Origin: Paenibacillus sp. V4I7
Lineage (GTDB): Bacteria > Bacillota > Bacilli > Paenibacillales > NBRC-103111
Length of the DNA stretch: 64,000 nt
Assembly: GCF_030817275.1 (NCBI RefSeq)
Contig: NZ_JAUSZD010000002.1
Span: forward strand, 6,076,001 to 6,140,000
Reading direction: 5' to 3'
This document shows positions 7,997-16,020 of this stretch, one piece after another. Position 1 is the stretch's first letter; each line of letters starts with the position of its first letter. The notes beneath the pieces were generated by a model. It searched no databases, had not been told where the DNA came from, and saw only the letters and a program-made list of their open reading frames with translations. Both the position numbers and the translations under genes were made by a program.

Positions 7997-8452
7997 TTAT
8001 AAGGATTGTTTAAAAGGATCGGTTAATACATCCCCTTTAAGATCCATATACATAGTCCCTTTTCCATCGGTAAACGACCAAACTAACTGATTATTTATTT
8101 CGAATAAATGTAAATTTTCTTTCATTATATCCCCGTGTCTTTCCTCTTTCACTCGGGTAAGAATACTTTCGTAGGAAACTGGCAACTTCGTGGTATCCAC
8201 TTTTTCAGCAGAACGAAATACAACAGCATATTGCGCCCCTTTCTCATCTTTAGCCAAACAAATAAACGGTTTTGTGAAATAAGGAAGCGCAGCAACCTCT
8301 GTCAGGTTCAATCTTACAAGTTGCTGTTGATAACCTTCTTCAATATAGATTTTGTCTCCAGTTACAGCGCCTATATCCTTACATGCAGTAGCAAAGAGGA
8401 GTAAAGTAAGAATGAATTCGTTGGTCAACTTAATCACTTTTCTAATCCGCAT
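7997..8452 (-). CDS. Putative lipoprotein, unknown function
   Basis: 151 residues. The N-terminus has basic residues, a hydrophobic stretch and LLLFATACKD, a lipobox-like cysteine near residue 24 (the -3 residue is Ala rather than Leu, so lipidation is not certain). The rest is a soluble alpha/beta domain without recognisable family. Its ATG overlaps the stop of the acetyltransferase by one base, so the two are translationally coupled; it is the last gene of the tetR-GNAT operon. Confidence 0.65.
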   Translation of the reverse strand: MRIRKVIKLTNEFILTLLLFATACKDIGAVTGDKIYIEEGYQQQLVRLNLTEVAALPYFTKPFICLAKDEKGAQYAVVFRSAEKVDTTKLPVSYESILTRVKEERHGDIMKENLHLFEINNQLVWSFTDGKGTMYMDLKGDVLTDPFKQSL

Positions 8453-9045
8453 TATTTCGAATATCTCAATGATACAAGGTAATTGATCCCGATTTTCTTT
8501 GCCCGATTAACTGGTATTTGCCTGCGTTTGTATTCTTCAAAACCTAATTTATAATAGAGTTTCATGGCTGGAATATTGGTATCGGCGACTTCCTCAATCA
8601 AATGAACCTCATATGGTGTATGCTCAAGGATATGACGAATCATTTGCGAAGCAACGCCTTGCCCCCTGAATTCGGCGGCCGTCCCTACAAATTCAATGGA
8701 GCCTACACTAGATGAAGGATGAACGGTGGTAGTTTCAAATTCTTTTTTCAAGAAAATACCGGCCATTGTGCCTCTATAAAAGCCTAAATGTTTGCGAAGT
8801 TCCTTTTTATCCAGTTTAACCGAAAGTGAAGTTCCATCTGTACAAGCAGCCATTCCGACCACTTGCCCCTTGTATAAAGCCACATAAAATTGGTCCAAAA
8901 CGAATATATGGGCGAACGCTGCAGCAATCCTTTTCGGATCCTTAGAGAAAAACCCAAGCCACTGTGTGAATCCCTCTGCGAATATTTCAGATATTCCTCG
9001 CCTTACATCAAATTCAACTTGATCGGCTCTAACCACGTTAATCAA
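8452..9045 (-). CDS. GNAT-family N-acetyltransferase
   Basis: 197 residues. GNAT fold with acetyl-CoA loop AAEFRGQGVASQMIRHIL near residue 130 and the C-terminal segment NIPAMKLYYKLGFEEYKR, both typical. The substrate is unknown. The start is TTG with GGAAG about 11 nt upstream; no better in-frame start exists. It follows tetR by 7 bp and overlaps the putative lipoprotein, forming a three-gene operon in which TetR probably controls both. Confidence 0.82.
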   Translation of the reverse strand: MINVVRADQVEFDVRRGISEIFAEGFTQWLGFFSKDPKRIAAAFAHIFVLDQFYVALYKGQVVGMAACTDGTSLSVKLDKKELRKHLGFYRGTMAGIFLKKEFETTTVHPSSSVGSIEFVGTAAEFRGQGVASQMIRHILEHTPYEVHLIEEVADTNIPAMKLYYKLGFEEYKRRQIPVNRAKKIGINYLVSLRYSK

Positions 9046-9052
9046 GACATGG

Positions 9053-9664
9053 TCACTTCCTTTCCTTCAATAGAAATGCGGTGAGGATAGATGGTGAGGG
9101 CATGGTAAAGTTGCTCTTTAGTAATACTTTCATCTGAGCCAAACCCTGAATCGATGCATAGAAAAGGGCAGTCATTTCCTGCGCATCACCCGAGTAAAAT
9201 TCCCCAAGCTGCTGACCCTTGCGAATGAGCTGTGCGGTAGAATCAAGCAGCCTGGCATTTACCTGGAGGATCTCTTCATAATGTTTTGAGGCTGTTGCAG
9301 CTCCAGCTAATAGCGATTGATTAATTAGGATCAGTAGATGGGCTAGTTCCTCCCCATTGATCATGTCAATGTAGACTTCATCGACAAACTGTGCCATTAA
9401 CTCTTTAGGGGATTGATCGGATTCAAAGAAAGTAATATTACGTTTCAACCCTTCAACCGCGTAGGAAACCAATTCGTTAAATAACTGATCCTTCGTTTTG
9501 TAATGACGATACAGCAGCCCAATACTGATGCCAGCTGTATCTGCGATATCTTGAACATTCGTCGAGCCGAAACCTTGATGAACAAATAACTGCATCGCAG
9601 TTGAATGGATTTTTTCCCTAGTGGCATTCCGCATTTCTTCATACTGTTCCTTGCTACGCGGCAA
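9053..9664 (-). CDS. TetR/AcrR-family transcriptional regulator
   Basis: 203 residues. The N-terminal helix-turn-helix (TAMQLFVHQGFGSTNVQDIA, then GISIGLLYRHYKTKDQLF) is textbook TetR; the C-terminal ligand domain is unassigned. The start is TTG after AAAAGGAGCG. It is the first gene of an operon with an acetyltransferase and a putative lipoprotein; an inverted repeat overlies the presumed promoter. Confidence 0.9.
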   Translation of the reverse strand: MPRSKEQYEEMRNATREKIHSTAMQLFVHQGFGSTNVQDIADTAGISIGLLYRHYKTKDQLFNELVSYAVEGLKRNITFFESDQSPKELMAQFVDEVYIDMINGEELAHLLILINQSLLAGAATASKHYEEILQVNARLLDSTAQLIRKGQQLGEFYSGDAQEMTALFYASIQGLAQMKVLLKSNFTMPSPSILTAFLLKERK

Positions 9665-9684
9665 ACAATTCGCTCCTTTTAATG

Positions 9685-9714
9685 AATGAATTTTTACTCA
9701 TTATATAATATTGA
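9685..9714 (-). promoter_or_regulatory. Promoter -10 and TetR-operator-like repeat
   Basis: On the minus strand a TATAAT box lies about 35-40 bp upstream of the tetR start. Just downstream is an inverted repeat (AATGA...TCATT, plus-strand 9685-9702). A -35 box with normal spacing is not clear. Confidence 0.4.
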
Positions 9715-9745
9715 GAGTGGAATTAGAACATTCAACTCCAGTTAG

Positions 9746-9830
9746 CGAAATCTGCCCGTTAGCAGAGTGAAGGGCTACCACGCGGTACCACGCGGTAGCC
9801 CTTCACAGTTTAACTAATGTTCTCCGAGGG
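9746..9830 (+). repeat. attC-like repeat copy 6, overlapping a stop codon
   Basis: Left half CTGCCCGTTAGC (9752-9763), a 13-bp perfect stem GTGAAGGGCTACC/GGTAGCCCTTCAC (9767-9779 and 9794-9806), then a weak right half CTAATGTTCTCCGAGG that begins in the stop codon of the methyltransferase gene. The stem core is shared with the palindrome at 1047-1078. Confidence 0.7.
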
Positions 9831-10656
9831 AGCTCAATGGGTGAACCTGTTTCCATCCGTGTTTCTTTCCAATGTACATCAGATGTTCAGCTAAACTCAG
9901 CAAGTTCTCTCGCTCACATACTTGCTCTGCTAAGTCCAGCCAAGCTTCTACCACTTCAGGTGATTGACTAAGCAGTTCTGGCTCACGCAAATATAAAAAG
10001 CTTTCACAATTAAGTAAATGGAGTTTATCCAATTCAAACTGTTGGAAAAAGGGAAGCACATCGCTAGGACGTATAAAGAAATTATCTGAGAACCCGTGAC
10101 CTGAAAAATTCTCATCGTTTACTATGGTATTTAGCTGTAATCTCCTCTCTTCATTTAAGATCATACCTGGATTACCGATCAGATAATCCCACACGAAAGA
10201 ATAAGAAGAAACAAAGGCTACGAAAATCATTCCGTTAGGTTTTAATTTTTTTAAGCATTCATTAATCGTAATGACCCTGTCGTGTTCTTCTTTCAGATGA
10301 TACATCGGTCCCATGCAAAGGACATGATCAAACTGTCCATCTTGGATCTCCGATAAATCACGACAATCAACGCGCAGACCGCTCAGCGGAAGGTTAAGCT
10401 CATTTGCCTTTTTCAGTGCAAAATCTACGTTATTCTGGGAAAGATCCGCTAATGTAACATGACAGCCGCGCTGCGATAGGTATAATGAATACTTTCCAGG
10501 TCCACCACCAATGTCTAATACACGGTCATACGGCTTAATGTAACGGTTTATGTAGCGTTTGGTAAGCTCAAATTCCACTTTATGCCGATCAAGTCTCCGC
10601 CACTCATAGTTTACGGTTTCATCATAAAATTTTCTTACATTCTCCAAAGTGTCCAT
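9814..10656 (-). CDS. Class I SAM-dependent methyltransferase
   Basis: 280 residues from the preferred ATG (AGGAGG sits 6 nt upstream; a GTG two codons earlier would overlap it). Motif I is VLDIGGGPGKYSLYL, followed by the acidic post-I strand VTLADLS and FDHVLCMGPMYHL (motif IV). It belongs to the Rossmann-fold small-molecule methyltransferases; the substrate is unknown. A complete T-box riboswitch precedes it by about 55 bp with nothing in between, so its expression should respond to an uncharged tRNA, which is unusual for such an enzyme. Confidence 0.85.
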   Translation of the reverse strand: MDTLENVRKFYDETVNYEWRRLDRHKVEFELTKRYINRYIKPYDRVLDIGGGPGKYSLYLSQRGCHVTLADLSQNNVDFALKKANELNLPLSGLRVDCRDLSEIQDGQFDHVLCMGPMYHLKEEHDRVITINECLKKLKPNGMIFVAFVSSYSFVWDYLIGNPGMILNEERRLQLNTIVNDENFSGHGFSDNFFIRPSDVLPFFQQFELDKLHLLNCESFLYLREPELLSQSPEVVEAWLDLAEQVCERENLLSLAEHLMYIGKKHGWKQVHPLSSLGEH

Positions 10657-10710
10657 ATACACCCTCCTAAAAATAAAGCAATTATTTGATCGTTGACTTT
10701 CTTAATACAA

Positions 10711-10972
10711 TAAAAAAATCCCACCCCCAAGACATTTGTCTCAGGGACGAGATTGTGTATTCCTCGTGGTACCACCCAGGTTCGCAAATAGATTACCCTA
10801 TAAGCCTCTTCAAGTACGGCAATACATAAGAATGCTTATACTCTAGCTCTGTAACAGGAGCTCCTGTCACACCATCCCCTAAGTTTGGTTCCGATGTGCT
10901 GCTCAGAGGCTTTCTTCGATAAAGAACTCTTGCTCCATTTCAGCTATCGGAGCTCTCTGTGAAAGAATTCAA
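10711..10972 (-). promoter_or_regulatory. T-box riboswitch leader
   Basis: Read on the minus strand: the AGAGAG start of Stem I (about 10950-10955), GAA...CTCTGAGC of the Stem I distal part, the 14-nt T-box GGTGGTACCACGAG within 10762-10777, and a terminator hairpin (CCCTGAGAC/GTCTTGGGG) followed by a run of seven T at 10711-10718. The variable T-box position is U, which pairs with a tRNA whose discriminator base is A. By analogy with other leaders the triplet two bases before TGAGC, GCC (10908-10910), would be the specifier (alanine), but this is not certain. Confidence 0.85.
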
Positions 10973-11094
10973 TTATTTACTTCCCTCTTCATCGCTTTTC
11001 AAATATTGGAATTATGTTAACAAGTATTCACACTTCTGTAAACATGTTTTCTGAAAAATCAAAAAACATCTAATACTACTGACCGTTACTTGAA

Positions 11095-11137
11095 TGAACA
11101 AAGAAGAGTTACCACGAGGCAAGCTCCTGTACTATCG
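11095..11137 (+). repeat. attC-like repeat copy 7 (strongly decayed)
   Basis: GAGTTACCACGAGGCAAGCTCCTG resembles the hairpin part of copy 10, and CTATCGTTACATTTTC the right half. It directly abuts the 3' end of the disrupted gene at 11138-11589. Only its position and partial match support it. Confidence 0.35.
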
Positions 11138-11589
11138 TTACATTTTCTGTAATTCTTGCTCCGACAAATCTTTTCTAAATGTGCCAGAATAATCGTCAGA
11201 CCAAACTCTTACCGAATCATTTACGTATTCCAAAGTAGGGAATGGATCATGACCAAGCCATACATCCTTTTTGCTTAGGACCGCTTCAAGCACGTCTCTC
11301 CAAAACTCAACCCACAACAACAACTCGGAAGTATTACTTTATTTTTATCCTCAAAGGCTATGCCACCACTTATTGCAATTTCATCGATGGTTATGAGTTC
11401 ATTTAATACCTCAGCAGGCTCTCTATCCACATCTATGTTGTTATACCCGCAAGCCAACGTCAAAAACAGGGCGGCATCTTCCGACGTAGAAAATCTGGAA
11501 AGAGAAGTGGTTTCCCTGTATTCAACTTTTGATAACCAAGAGGGCTGCTCAAAATATGGATCTTGTATTACAGCACTAACTTTTCCCAT
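11138..11589 (-). pseudogene. Disrupted gene, uncharacterised CCCG-motif protein
   Basis: Two overlapping frames make one protein of about 150 residues: the first (from ATG 11589, with GAGGAG upstream) ends near ILPSCCCG, and the second continues FWRDVLEAVLSKKDVWLGHD to 11138. Restoring one base near 11307-11311 joins them. The motif ISGGIAFED...ILPSCCCG...FW...WLGHDP occurs in small proteins of unknown function that may act as immunity proteins; that link is weak. Either a genuine frameshift or a sequencing error. Confidence 0.6.
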
Positions 11590-11652
11590 GATTTTAACTC
11601 CTCATGATTGAATGTCTAAATACAGATTACCGTATTTTTGCTTTAACCCATT

Positions 11653-11747
11653 ACACTAATCTGCCCAGTTAGCTGAGAAGGCTACCGTTCCATTGCTGTC
11701 TGCAACCTTCTCGTGAGTTTTATTGAGCTATCGTTCCTCGCTTAATC
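11653..11747 (+). repeat. attC-like repeat copy 8
   Basis: Left half ACTAATCTGCCCAGTTAGC (11655-11673), imperfect stem beginning GAGAAGG and closing CCTTCTC, right half CTATCGTTCCTCGCTTAATC (11728-11747). It ends 18 bp from the stop codon of the gene at 11766-12200. Confidence 0.75.
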
Positions 11748-11765
11748 ATATTGTCATATGCCATC

Positions 11766-12200
11766 TTAAAATGAGCCGCTCCCACAGGCAATCAAATTCC
11801 ATTCTGATAAAACAGGAACGGAGCCCCGCTCAGTGCCTGAAGGTGTAATAGCGCAAATTTGACCCAGCTTATTCCCCGTACTAACGGAAACAACTGCCGA
11901 TACATTCAAGCGCTCACCGTTGACTTTAAAAGTTAGGTCTGCGTGTACGGAACAGACGCATCCATCATCATAATCAGCTCTAATGTTGTCGTAATTCAGC
12001 AACCGGAAACCTTCTTCCTCATGGAGTTTTCGCATTTTTTCGAGATCGATAGGGCTTCCATACAACTCTGCAGCCTTACCAAAATCTTTCGACTGTACGG
12101 CCTTCAAAAACGCGGCGGTATTCTTTTCTACTTTTATTTTTTGTAGTAAGACGATCCCTTGGTGTACTAACAAAAAAACAATCCATCTATGTGAAATCAA
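11766..12200 (-). CDS. Hypothetical exported or membrane-anchored protein
   Basis: 144 residues. A hydrophobic N-terminus (IVFLLVHQGIVLL) is followed by KNTAAFLKAVQSKDFGKAAEL and a mixed alpha/beta domain, an arrangement reminiscent of small NTF2/DUF4878-like exported proteins. No diagnostic motif. The TTG start has only a weak ribosome binding site (AGTAGGA), so the true start may differ. It lies between repeat copies 8 and 9, like a single-gene cassette. Confidence 0.55.
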   Translation of the reverse strand: MISHRWIVFLLVHQGIVLLQKIKVEKNTAAFLKAVQSKDFGKAAELYGSPIDLEKMRKLHEEEGFRLLNYDNIRADYDDGCVCSVHADLTFKVNGERLNVSAVVSVSTGNKLGQICAITPSGTERGSVPVLSEWNLIACGSGSF

Positions 12201-12240
12201 ATTCCTACTTTAAATTGCTCTTTATGATAGTAACGTTTGA

Positions 12241-12330
12241 AGTAATCTGCTCGTTAGCGGAATAGGCCACCGAATTTATCACCGGCAGCCTGCCAGATCT
12301 TGTTTGAAGCTATCGTTCTGTATTAGTTTA
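12241..12330 (+). repeat. attC-like repeat copy 9
   Basis: Left half AGTAATCTGCTCGTTAGC (12241-12258), imperfect stem AGGCCACCG/CGGCAGCCT, right half CTATCGTTCTGTATTAG (12310-12326). It separates the minus-strand gene start at 12200 from the plus-strand gene at 12422. Confidence 0.75.
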
Positions 12331-12421
12331 GTTGAAAAATAGGGTAAATGTACATTGCACAAAGAGTAATAATTTCATCCAATAAAGAATGAACTACTTA
12401 CTATTTAAGGTGGTGCAATGT

Positions 12422-12832
12422 ATGGCTCGTATAGTTTATTCATCTTGTGTAATTGAAAATGATAAGGGCTTCAACCCGTTCCAAGTAAGACCACCAAGAC
12501 TTCAACCCATTGCTAGAACTGTATTTCTAAATGTGTTTAATAATAATCGTGAACCAGTGACAGTGAGAGTCAGTATATTCTCGCTTAATAATTTCAAGCG
12601 AAAACGCGGTGCTTTTGGGGCTGGAATACTGGATGGAAAACAGCTGAGTGTAGACACACTTCCATGTGCAAATTTTTTCCGTTATGAAGTACATGTAATA
12701 GTTGAAGCTACAAATCTAGCAAAAGCAAAAAATGTTATAATTTCTATGTTCCCTAAAAACTTTAAAGGCAATATATTGGCATCCCAACGCTTAATTCACA
12801 ATGAGTTTAAAGTTATTTCAATACAAAAATAA
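12422..12832 (+). CDS. Hypothetical protein, beta-rich
   Basis: 136 residues from the chosen ATG (MARIVYSSCVIEN), preceded by AAGGTGG at 9 nt; an in-frame start 11 codons earlier lacks a ribosome binding site. The core RPPRLQPIARTVFLNVFNN and the following strands suggest a compact beta-sandwich. No family is recognised. It is the only gene in the 3-16 kb stretch on the plus strand, and lies between two repeats that keep the common orientation. Confidence 0.6.
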   Translation: MARIVYSSCVIENDKGFNPFQVRPPRLQPIARTVFLNVFNNNREPVTVRVSIFSLNNFKRKRGAFGAGILDGKQLSVDTLPCANFFRYEVHVIVEATNLAKAKNVIISMFPKNFKGNILASQRLIHNEFKVISIQK

Positions 12833-12913
12833 CTATTTTTTAATAGACAATTGAAAAAGGCCAATTCACTTTTTTGCGTAATTAACCCTAGTTAATATTT
12901 TTTACACTTGTTC

Positions 12914-12995
12914 CGCTAATCTGCCAGTTACTTCAATAGAAAAGAGGAGCTGCCACATAGCAAACTCCTCCACTTTCGTTCTGCGTTAGTTCAAC
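12914..12995 (+). repeat. attC-like repeat copy 10
   Basis: Left half GCTAATCTGCCAGTTAC (12915-12931), stem GAGGAG/CTCCTC, right half CTTTCGTTCTGCGTTAG (12973-12989). The right half lies 30 bp from the stop codon of the gene at 13019-13291. Confidence 0.78.
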
Positions 12996-13018
12996 TCAAC
13001 TGAAGGAACATATTATTT

Positions 13019-13291
13019 CTAGATTTTACGTTTTTTCAAGGCAATGACTGTATTAACATTTATTAATAATATAACGACAAAACATACAGCATAAATACCC
13101 ATTTGTCCAACCACGGCTAAACCATCTTGCGAAGTTAGCACAAAATAAACAATACCCAATAGCAGACAAACCATATTAATAACTGCTCCGACTGAAATTA
13201 TAGTGACACTTTTATGATTTTTATTAAACTTGATAATATAAATCAGTGACAATACTAAAGAAATCACAACAGGCAAGATAAGCTTAAGCAA
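13019..13291 (-). CDS. Small three-helix membrane protein
   Basis: 90 residues with three hydrophobic segments (about 3-20, 30-52, 63-84) and a basic tail ALKKRKI. TTG start with AAGGAG about 10 nt upstream. No recognisable family. It lies between repeat copies 10 and 11. Confidence 0.62.
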   Translation of the reverse strand: MLKLILPVVISLVLSLIYIIKFNKNHKSVTIISVGAVINMVCLLLGIVYFVLTSQDGLAVVGQMGIYAVCFVVILLINVNTVIALKKRKI

Positions 13292-13389
13292 TCGTAATTA
13301 CTCCTTCCTAAGGAAACTATAATCAAACTATATTACGACTTAGTCTGCTTAAATAGTTCTATCTTTCTCTAGTACCTAATTTAATAGCA

Positions 13390-13470
13390 TACTAAACTGC
13401 CCGTTAGATCAACGAGGCTACCGTTTAAAACTGGCAGCCTCGTTCTGATGTTTTATTATGCTAAAGTACC
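13390..13470 (+). repeat. attC-like repeat copy 11
   Basis: Left half CTAAACTGCCCGTTAGATC (13392-13410), a strong stem AACGAGGCTACCG/CTGGCAGCCTCGTT, then a decayed right half (GATGTTTTATTATGCTAAAG). The nearest upstream minus-strand gene ends at 13536. Confidence 0.7.
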
Positions 13471-13535
13471 CGATAGTGAAGTATAATCCCTGAAAATATG
13501 CTGATGCAGCTAATACTCAGCACTCCCTAGAAGAA

Positions 13536-13955
13536 TTAAAAATTAATAACTTTCCCTAATCCTTTTAATGCCTCAAATATTTTAGTATCGTCTCTAGGAT
13601 CCTGATTTTTACCATATTGTATTTTGTACATATCGTTATCGCTTCCTTTATTCCACCCAGAAGAGATCTTTGGAATATTAGGATTAAATTGAGAAGATAA
13701 ATAGGACCAAAAACTCCCTAGATATATTCTTTCATTACCAACAACTACAACAAAAGGTTTGCCACTTAAAGATACTTTCCCATCTAACCTTTCCTCTAAA
13801 CTAATACCTTCCTTCATTGTGAATTCATGTTCTGTCAAATCATATGTTCTAATTTCCTTGTCGGTAAGCACAGGTATAGTTTCTAAAGGAAGATCATCAA
13901 GCTTTTTACTCATAGCTTCAGTTGTAGAAAATTCTTTAACTAAATAGATTGACAA
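13536..13955 (-). CDS. Hypothetical soluble protein
   Basis: 139 residues, no signal peptide or membrane segment, lysine-rich and AT-rich. The middle (SLSGKPFVVVVGNERIYLGSF) may be a small beta domain. No family is recognised. A strong GGAGGGG lies about 20 nt upstream of the TTG used here, too far for that start, so the true start is uncertain by a few codons. Confidence 0.5.
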   Translation of the reverse strand: MSIYLVKEFSTTEAMSKKLDDLPLETIPVLTDKEIRTYDLTEHEFTMKEGISLEERLDGKVSLSGKPFVVVVGNERIYLGSFWSYLSSQFNPNIPKISSGWNKGSDNDMYKIQYGKNQDPRDDTKIFEALKGLGKVINF

Positions 13956-14029
13956 TTCATTAACAGCACTCTAATCCCCTCCATACAAAACCCGTTTTTT
14001 TCATGTTAAATCAGGTGCTCTTTTTTAGT

Positions 14030-14491
14030 TTAATATTCTCCTTTAATTACAAAAAACGAGCCCCGAATTGTTCCAGCTAGTTTAGACTTCTGCCTAGCAA
14101 ACTTAAACTTCCCTTCTAACTCCTTTGGTACCTCCATCCCCTCAGAAAGCTTAAACCCAACGGCCCGCTTCTTAGGGTCATCAACCGTATACATGACATT
14201 GATCCCAAGACCATCCTCATAAAAGACGTAGGTAAATTGGATATTTTCCACTTGAAAACGCGACGTTTCTAAAGGTTTGGCCGCAAACGCAATATCACGT
14301 TCTTTCAAAATGCGGTTCACATAATCAAGGTTCTCCTGACTTTCGCTAGCTGGTACAACCGTAAATTCATGTTTGTATTTGTTCATAAAGTACCGGGCTT
14401 CATTAGCACGTAAACCAGCAAGCGCTTCTGCTACAGGTGAAGACTCTAAACCAACCGTAGACACATTCTTGAAATCGACGATATAGGACAT
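14030..14491 (-). CDS. Conserved hypothetical protein
   Basis: 153 residues, soluble. Begins MSYIVDFKNVSTVGLESSP; GAGGAGAGATGG directly precedes the ATG. I do not recognise a functional family. It lies 42 bp downstream of the SRPBCC gene and may be the last gene of the doxX-arsR-SRPBCC transcript. Confidence 0.6.
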   Translation of the reverse strand: MSYIVDFKNVSTVGLESSPVAEALAGLRANEARYFMNKYKHEFTVVPASESQENLDYVNRILKERDIAFAAKPLETSRFQVENIQFTYVFYEDGLGINVMYTVDDPKKRAVGFKLSEGMEVPKELEGKFKFARQKSKLAGTIRGSFFVIKGEY

Positions 14492-14532
14492 TCCATCTCT
14501 CCTCTTATCTCTTGTTTTTGTACCGAATGCGG

Positions 14533-14952
14533 TTACTGTTCCAACACCTTCTCAAGACCGCCACACCATTTACTCCAGCCATACTTCGCTCCACCTAGTG
14601 CTGGTTCATTTGAGATTCCAGTTTGTTCGAGATGAAGGTTAACCTTTTCATCCCCTAAATCCTGCAGCGTCCAGGTGACCGTGTGCTTCTCTCCGCTGGC
14701 CCAAGTATAGGACAACCGATTTGGTTCCTCCACGATAAGCACTTCGCCTTCAATAATCCCATTCCAATATTCGGTCGGCTGAGTTCGAAACTGAAAACGG
14801 TGTCCTACGACGGGCTTAAAATCATTCTCCATCGCTTGACCGGTGTGGATGTTGGCCACCCACTTGGCAAGCTTGCTTGAATCGGTTAAGGCCGACCAAA
14901 GCTTCTCGATCGAAGTCGTAAACTGAAAATCCATATTTAATGTTAAACTCAT
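14533..14952 (-). CDS. SRPBCC / AHSA1-domain protein
   Basis: 139 residues from the ATG that overlaps the arsR stop (ATGA). Typical AHSA1-like START/Bet v 1 fold: FTTSIEKLWSALTDSSKLAKW at the N-terminus and SGEKHTVTWTLQDL before the C-terminal helix GGAKYGWSKWCGGLEKVL. Members bind hydrophobic ligands or act as co-chaperone-like proteins; the ligand is unknown. ArsR-SRPBCC pairs are a common arrangement in Bacillota. Confidence 0.88.
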   Translation of the reverse strand: MSLTLNMDFQFTTSIEKLWSALTDSSKLAKWVANIHTGQAMENDFKPVVGHRFQFRTQPTEYWNGIIEGEVLIVEEPNRLSYTWASGEKHTVTWTLQDLGDEKVNLHLEQTGISNEPALGGAKYGWSKWCGGLEKVLEQ

Positions 14953-15278
14953 TCTTCTTCCTCCTCTAATAGTTGTTTTAAGCGCAACATATTCGCACTC
15001 CAGAACTTGCTGTAGAAAGCCACCCAATCTTGAATTTCTTTGAGTGGGGAGGCGTTTAGCCTAAATCGCGTTTCTCTGCCAACTTTTCGGTCAAGTACCA
15101 GTCCGGCCTCTTTAAGGATTGTCAGATGCTTGGATACCGCTGTGCGGCCCATTTGAAACTGTGCCGTTAATTCATGAAGCGGTAACTCCTCTGCCTCTGC
15201 TAACAGACGAATCAGTCGGCGCCTAGTTGGATCTGCAATCGCGTCAAACACATCCCGCAACCGGTTGTTCTCACTCAC
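14949..15278 (-). CDS. ArsR/SmtB-family regulator
   Basis: 109 residues from the GTG that follows GGGAGAGGG by 6 nt. Winged helix: IADPTRRRLIRLLAEAEELP, recognition region QMGRTAVSKHLTILKEAGLV, wing VLDRKVGRETRFRL. No metal-binding cysteines, so it is of the SdpR/YczG type that usually controls an adjacent SRPBCC gene. It overlaps the SRPBCC start by 4 bp. Probable binding sites are the two CACCATTTGGTG palindromes upstream of doxX. Confidence 0.9.
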   Translation of the reverse strand: MSENNRLRDVFDAIADPTRRRLIRLLAEAEELPLHELTAQFQMGRTAVSKHLTILKEAGLVLDRKVGRETRFRLNASPLKEIQDWVAFYSKFWSANMLRLKQLLEEEEE

Positions 15279-15358
15279 AGCACCCTCTCCCAAATATTAT
15301 TTTCGGTAGTAGAAATCTATTGCGGTACGAATGGACGGCCGTTAATTTTACCACCTCC

Positions 15359-15781
15359 TTAAAGCATGCGGCTCTTCGGGCGCAGCGCCCACGAGGCGAA
15401 ATTTAGTGCAGCGTATGAAAGCGGGAGGATAATATAAAACCCGTAATCGCCATAATCGTTAGCAAACACATGTGATAAAGCTGCACCCGTCATTAAAAAG
15501 AAGATACCAGAGTGAACCCATTCTTTAAGCCGAGGAAAACCCGGCACGACGACAGCGATGGCTCCAAGCACTTTCCAAATCCCAAGAATAGTCAATACGT
15601 ATAATGGGTAACCAAGATTCGTCACTAACTCGGTGTTTCCCCCAATTTGCATCAGTTGCCCGATACCACTTAACATAACAGCTGCAGCGAGCAGCAATGT
15701 GACTGTCCAATAAGCAATCATTTTCCCCCGTGACTGGGCTTCTACTTTCGTGGTTGTTTCCGCACCGATAATCTTACTCAT
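15359..15781 (-). CDS. DoxX-family membrane protein
   Basis: 140 residues from ATGAGTAAG, which has GAGGAGG upstream. Four hydrophobic segments; the pattern GIGQL...LGYPLYVLTILGIWKVLGAIAV and FLMTGAALSHVFAND is that of DoxX-like proteins. Role unknown; often next to ArsR-SRPBCC pairs. First gene of the operon, driven by the promoter at 15879-15908; an 80-bp gap separates it from arsR. Confidence 0.82.
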   Translation of the reverse strand: MSKIIGAETTTKVEAQSRGKMIAYWTVTLLLAAAVMLSGIGQLMQIGGNTELVTNLGYPLYVLTILGIWKVLGAIAVVVPGFPRLKEWVHSGIFFLMTGAALSHVFANDYGDYGFYIILPLSYAALNFASWALRPKSRML

Positions 15782-15858
15782 TTGTTTCCTCCTCATAATT
15801 GTTTCAAGTGAAACTTATTCAGGTTTCAAACTTTCCAAATGACTAATTATTAATTGGA

Positions 15859-15908
15859 CACCATTTGGTGACACTTTGATTATATGTCACCATTTGGTGT
15901 CGTGTCAA
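15859..15908 (-). promoter_or_regulatory. doxX-arsR-SRPBCC promoter with two operators
   Basis: Minus strand: -35 TTGACA (15903-15908), 18-bp spacer, -10 TATAAT (15879-15884). The palindrome CACCATTTGGTG occurs in the spacer (15888-15899) and again just downstream of -10 (15859-15870), 29 bp apart centre to centre, close to three helical turns. This fits repression by the ArsR protein of the operon. Confidence 0.75.
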
Positions 15909-15992
15909 CAACATTTTTATACTCCTCATGAAAACTGTCTATCAGCTATGTGTGTCAACATTTTGTGCCACTTGGCTCTTTGACTGCATGTT

Positions 15993-16020
15993 AAAAAGCC
16001 TCGGCGCGATAATGCCGAAG
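15993..16020 (-). terminator. Hairpin with T run (minus strand)
   Basis: On the minus strand CTTCGGC...GCCGAGG forms a stem followed by CTTTTT. No gene that it would end is recognised upstream, so it may be left from a lost gene. The stretch 16021-16490 has short frames on both strands but none with a ribosome binding site or known similarity. Confidence 0.45.

Noticed and set aside
9746..9830. Repeat copy 6 considered as only a terminator of the methyltransferase gene
   Set aside because: It has the left arm CTGCCCGTTAGC and the shared hairpin core, no T run follows on the minus strand, and the stop codon lies inside the right arm.
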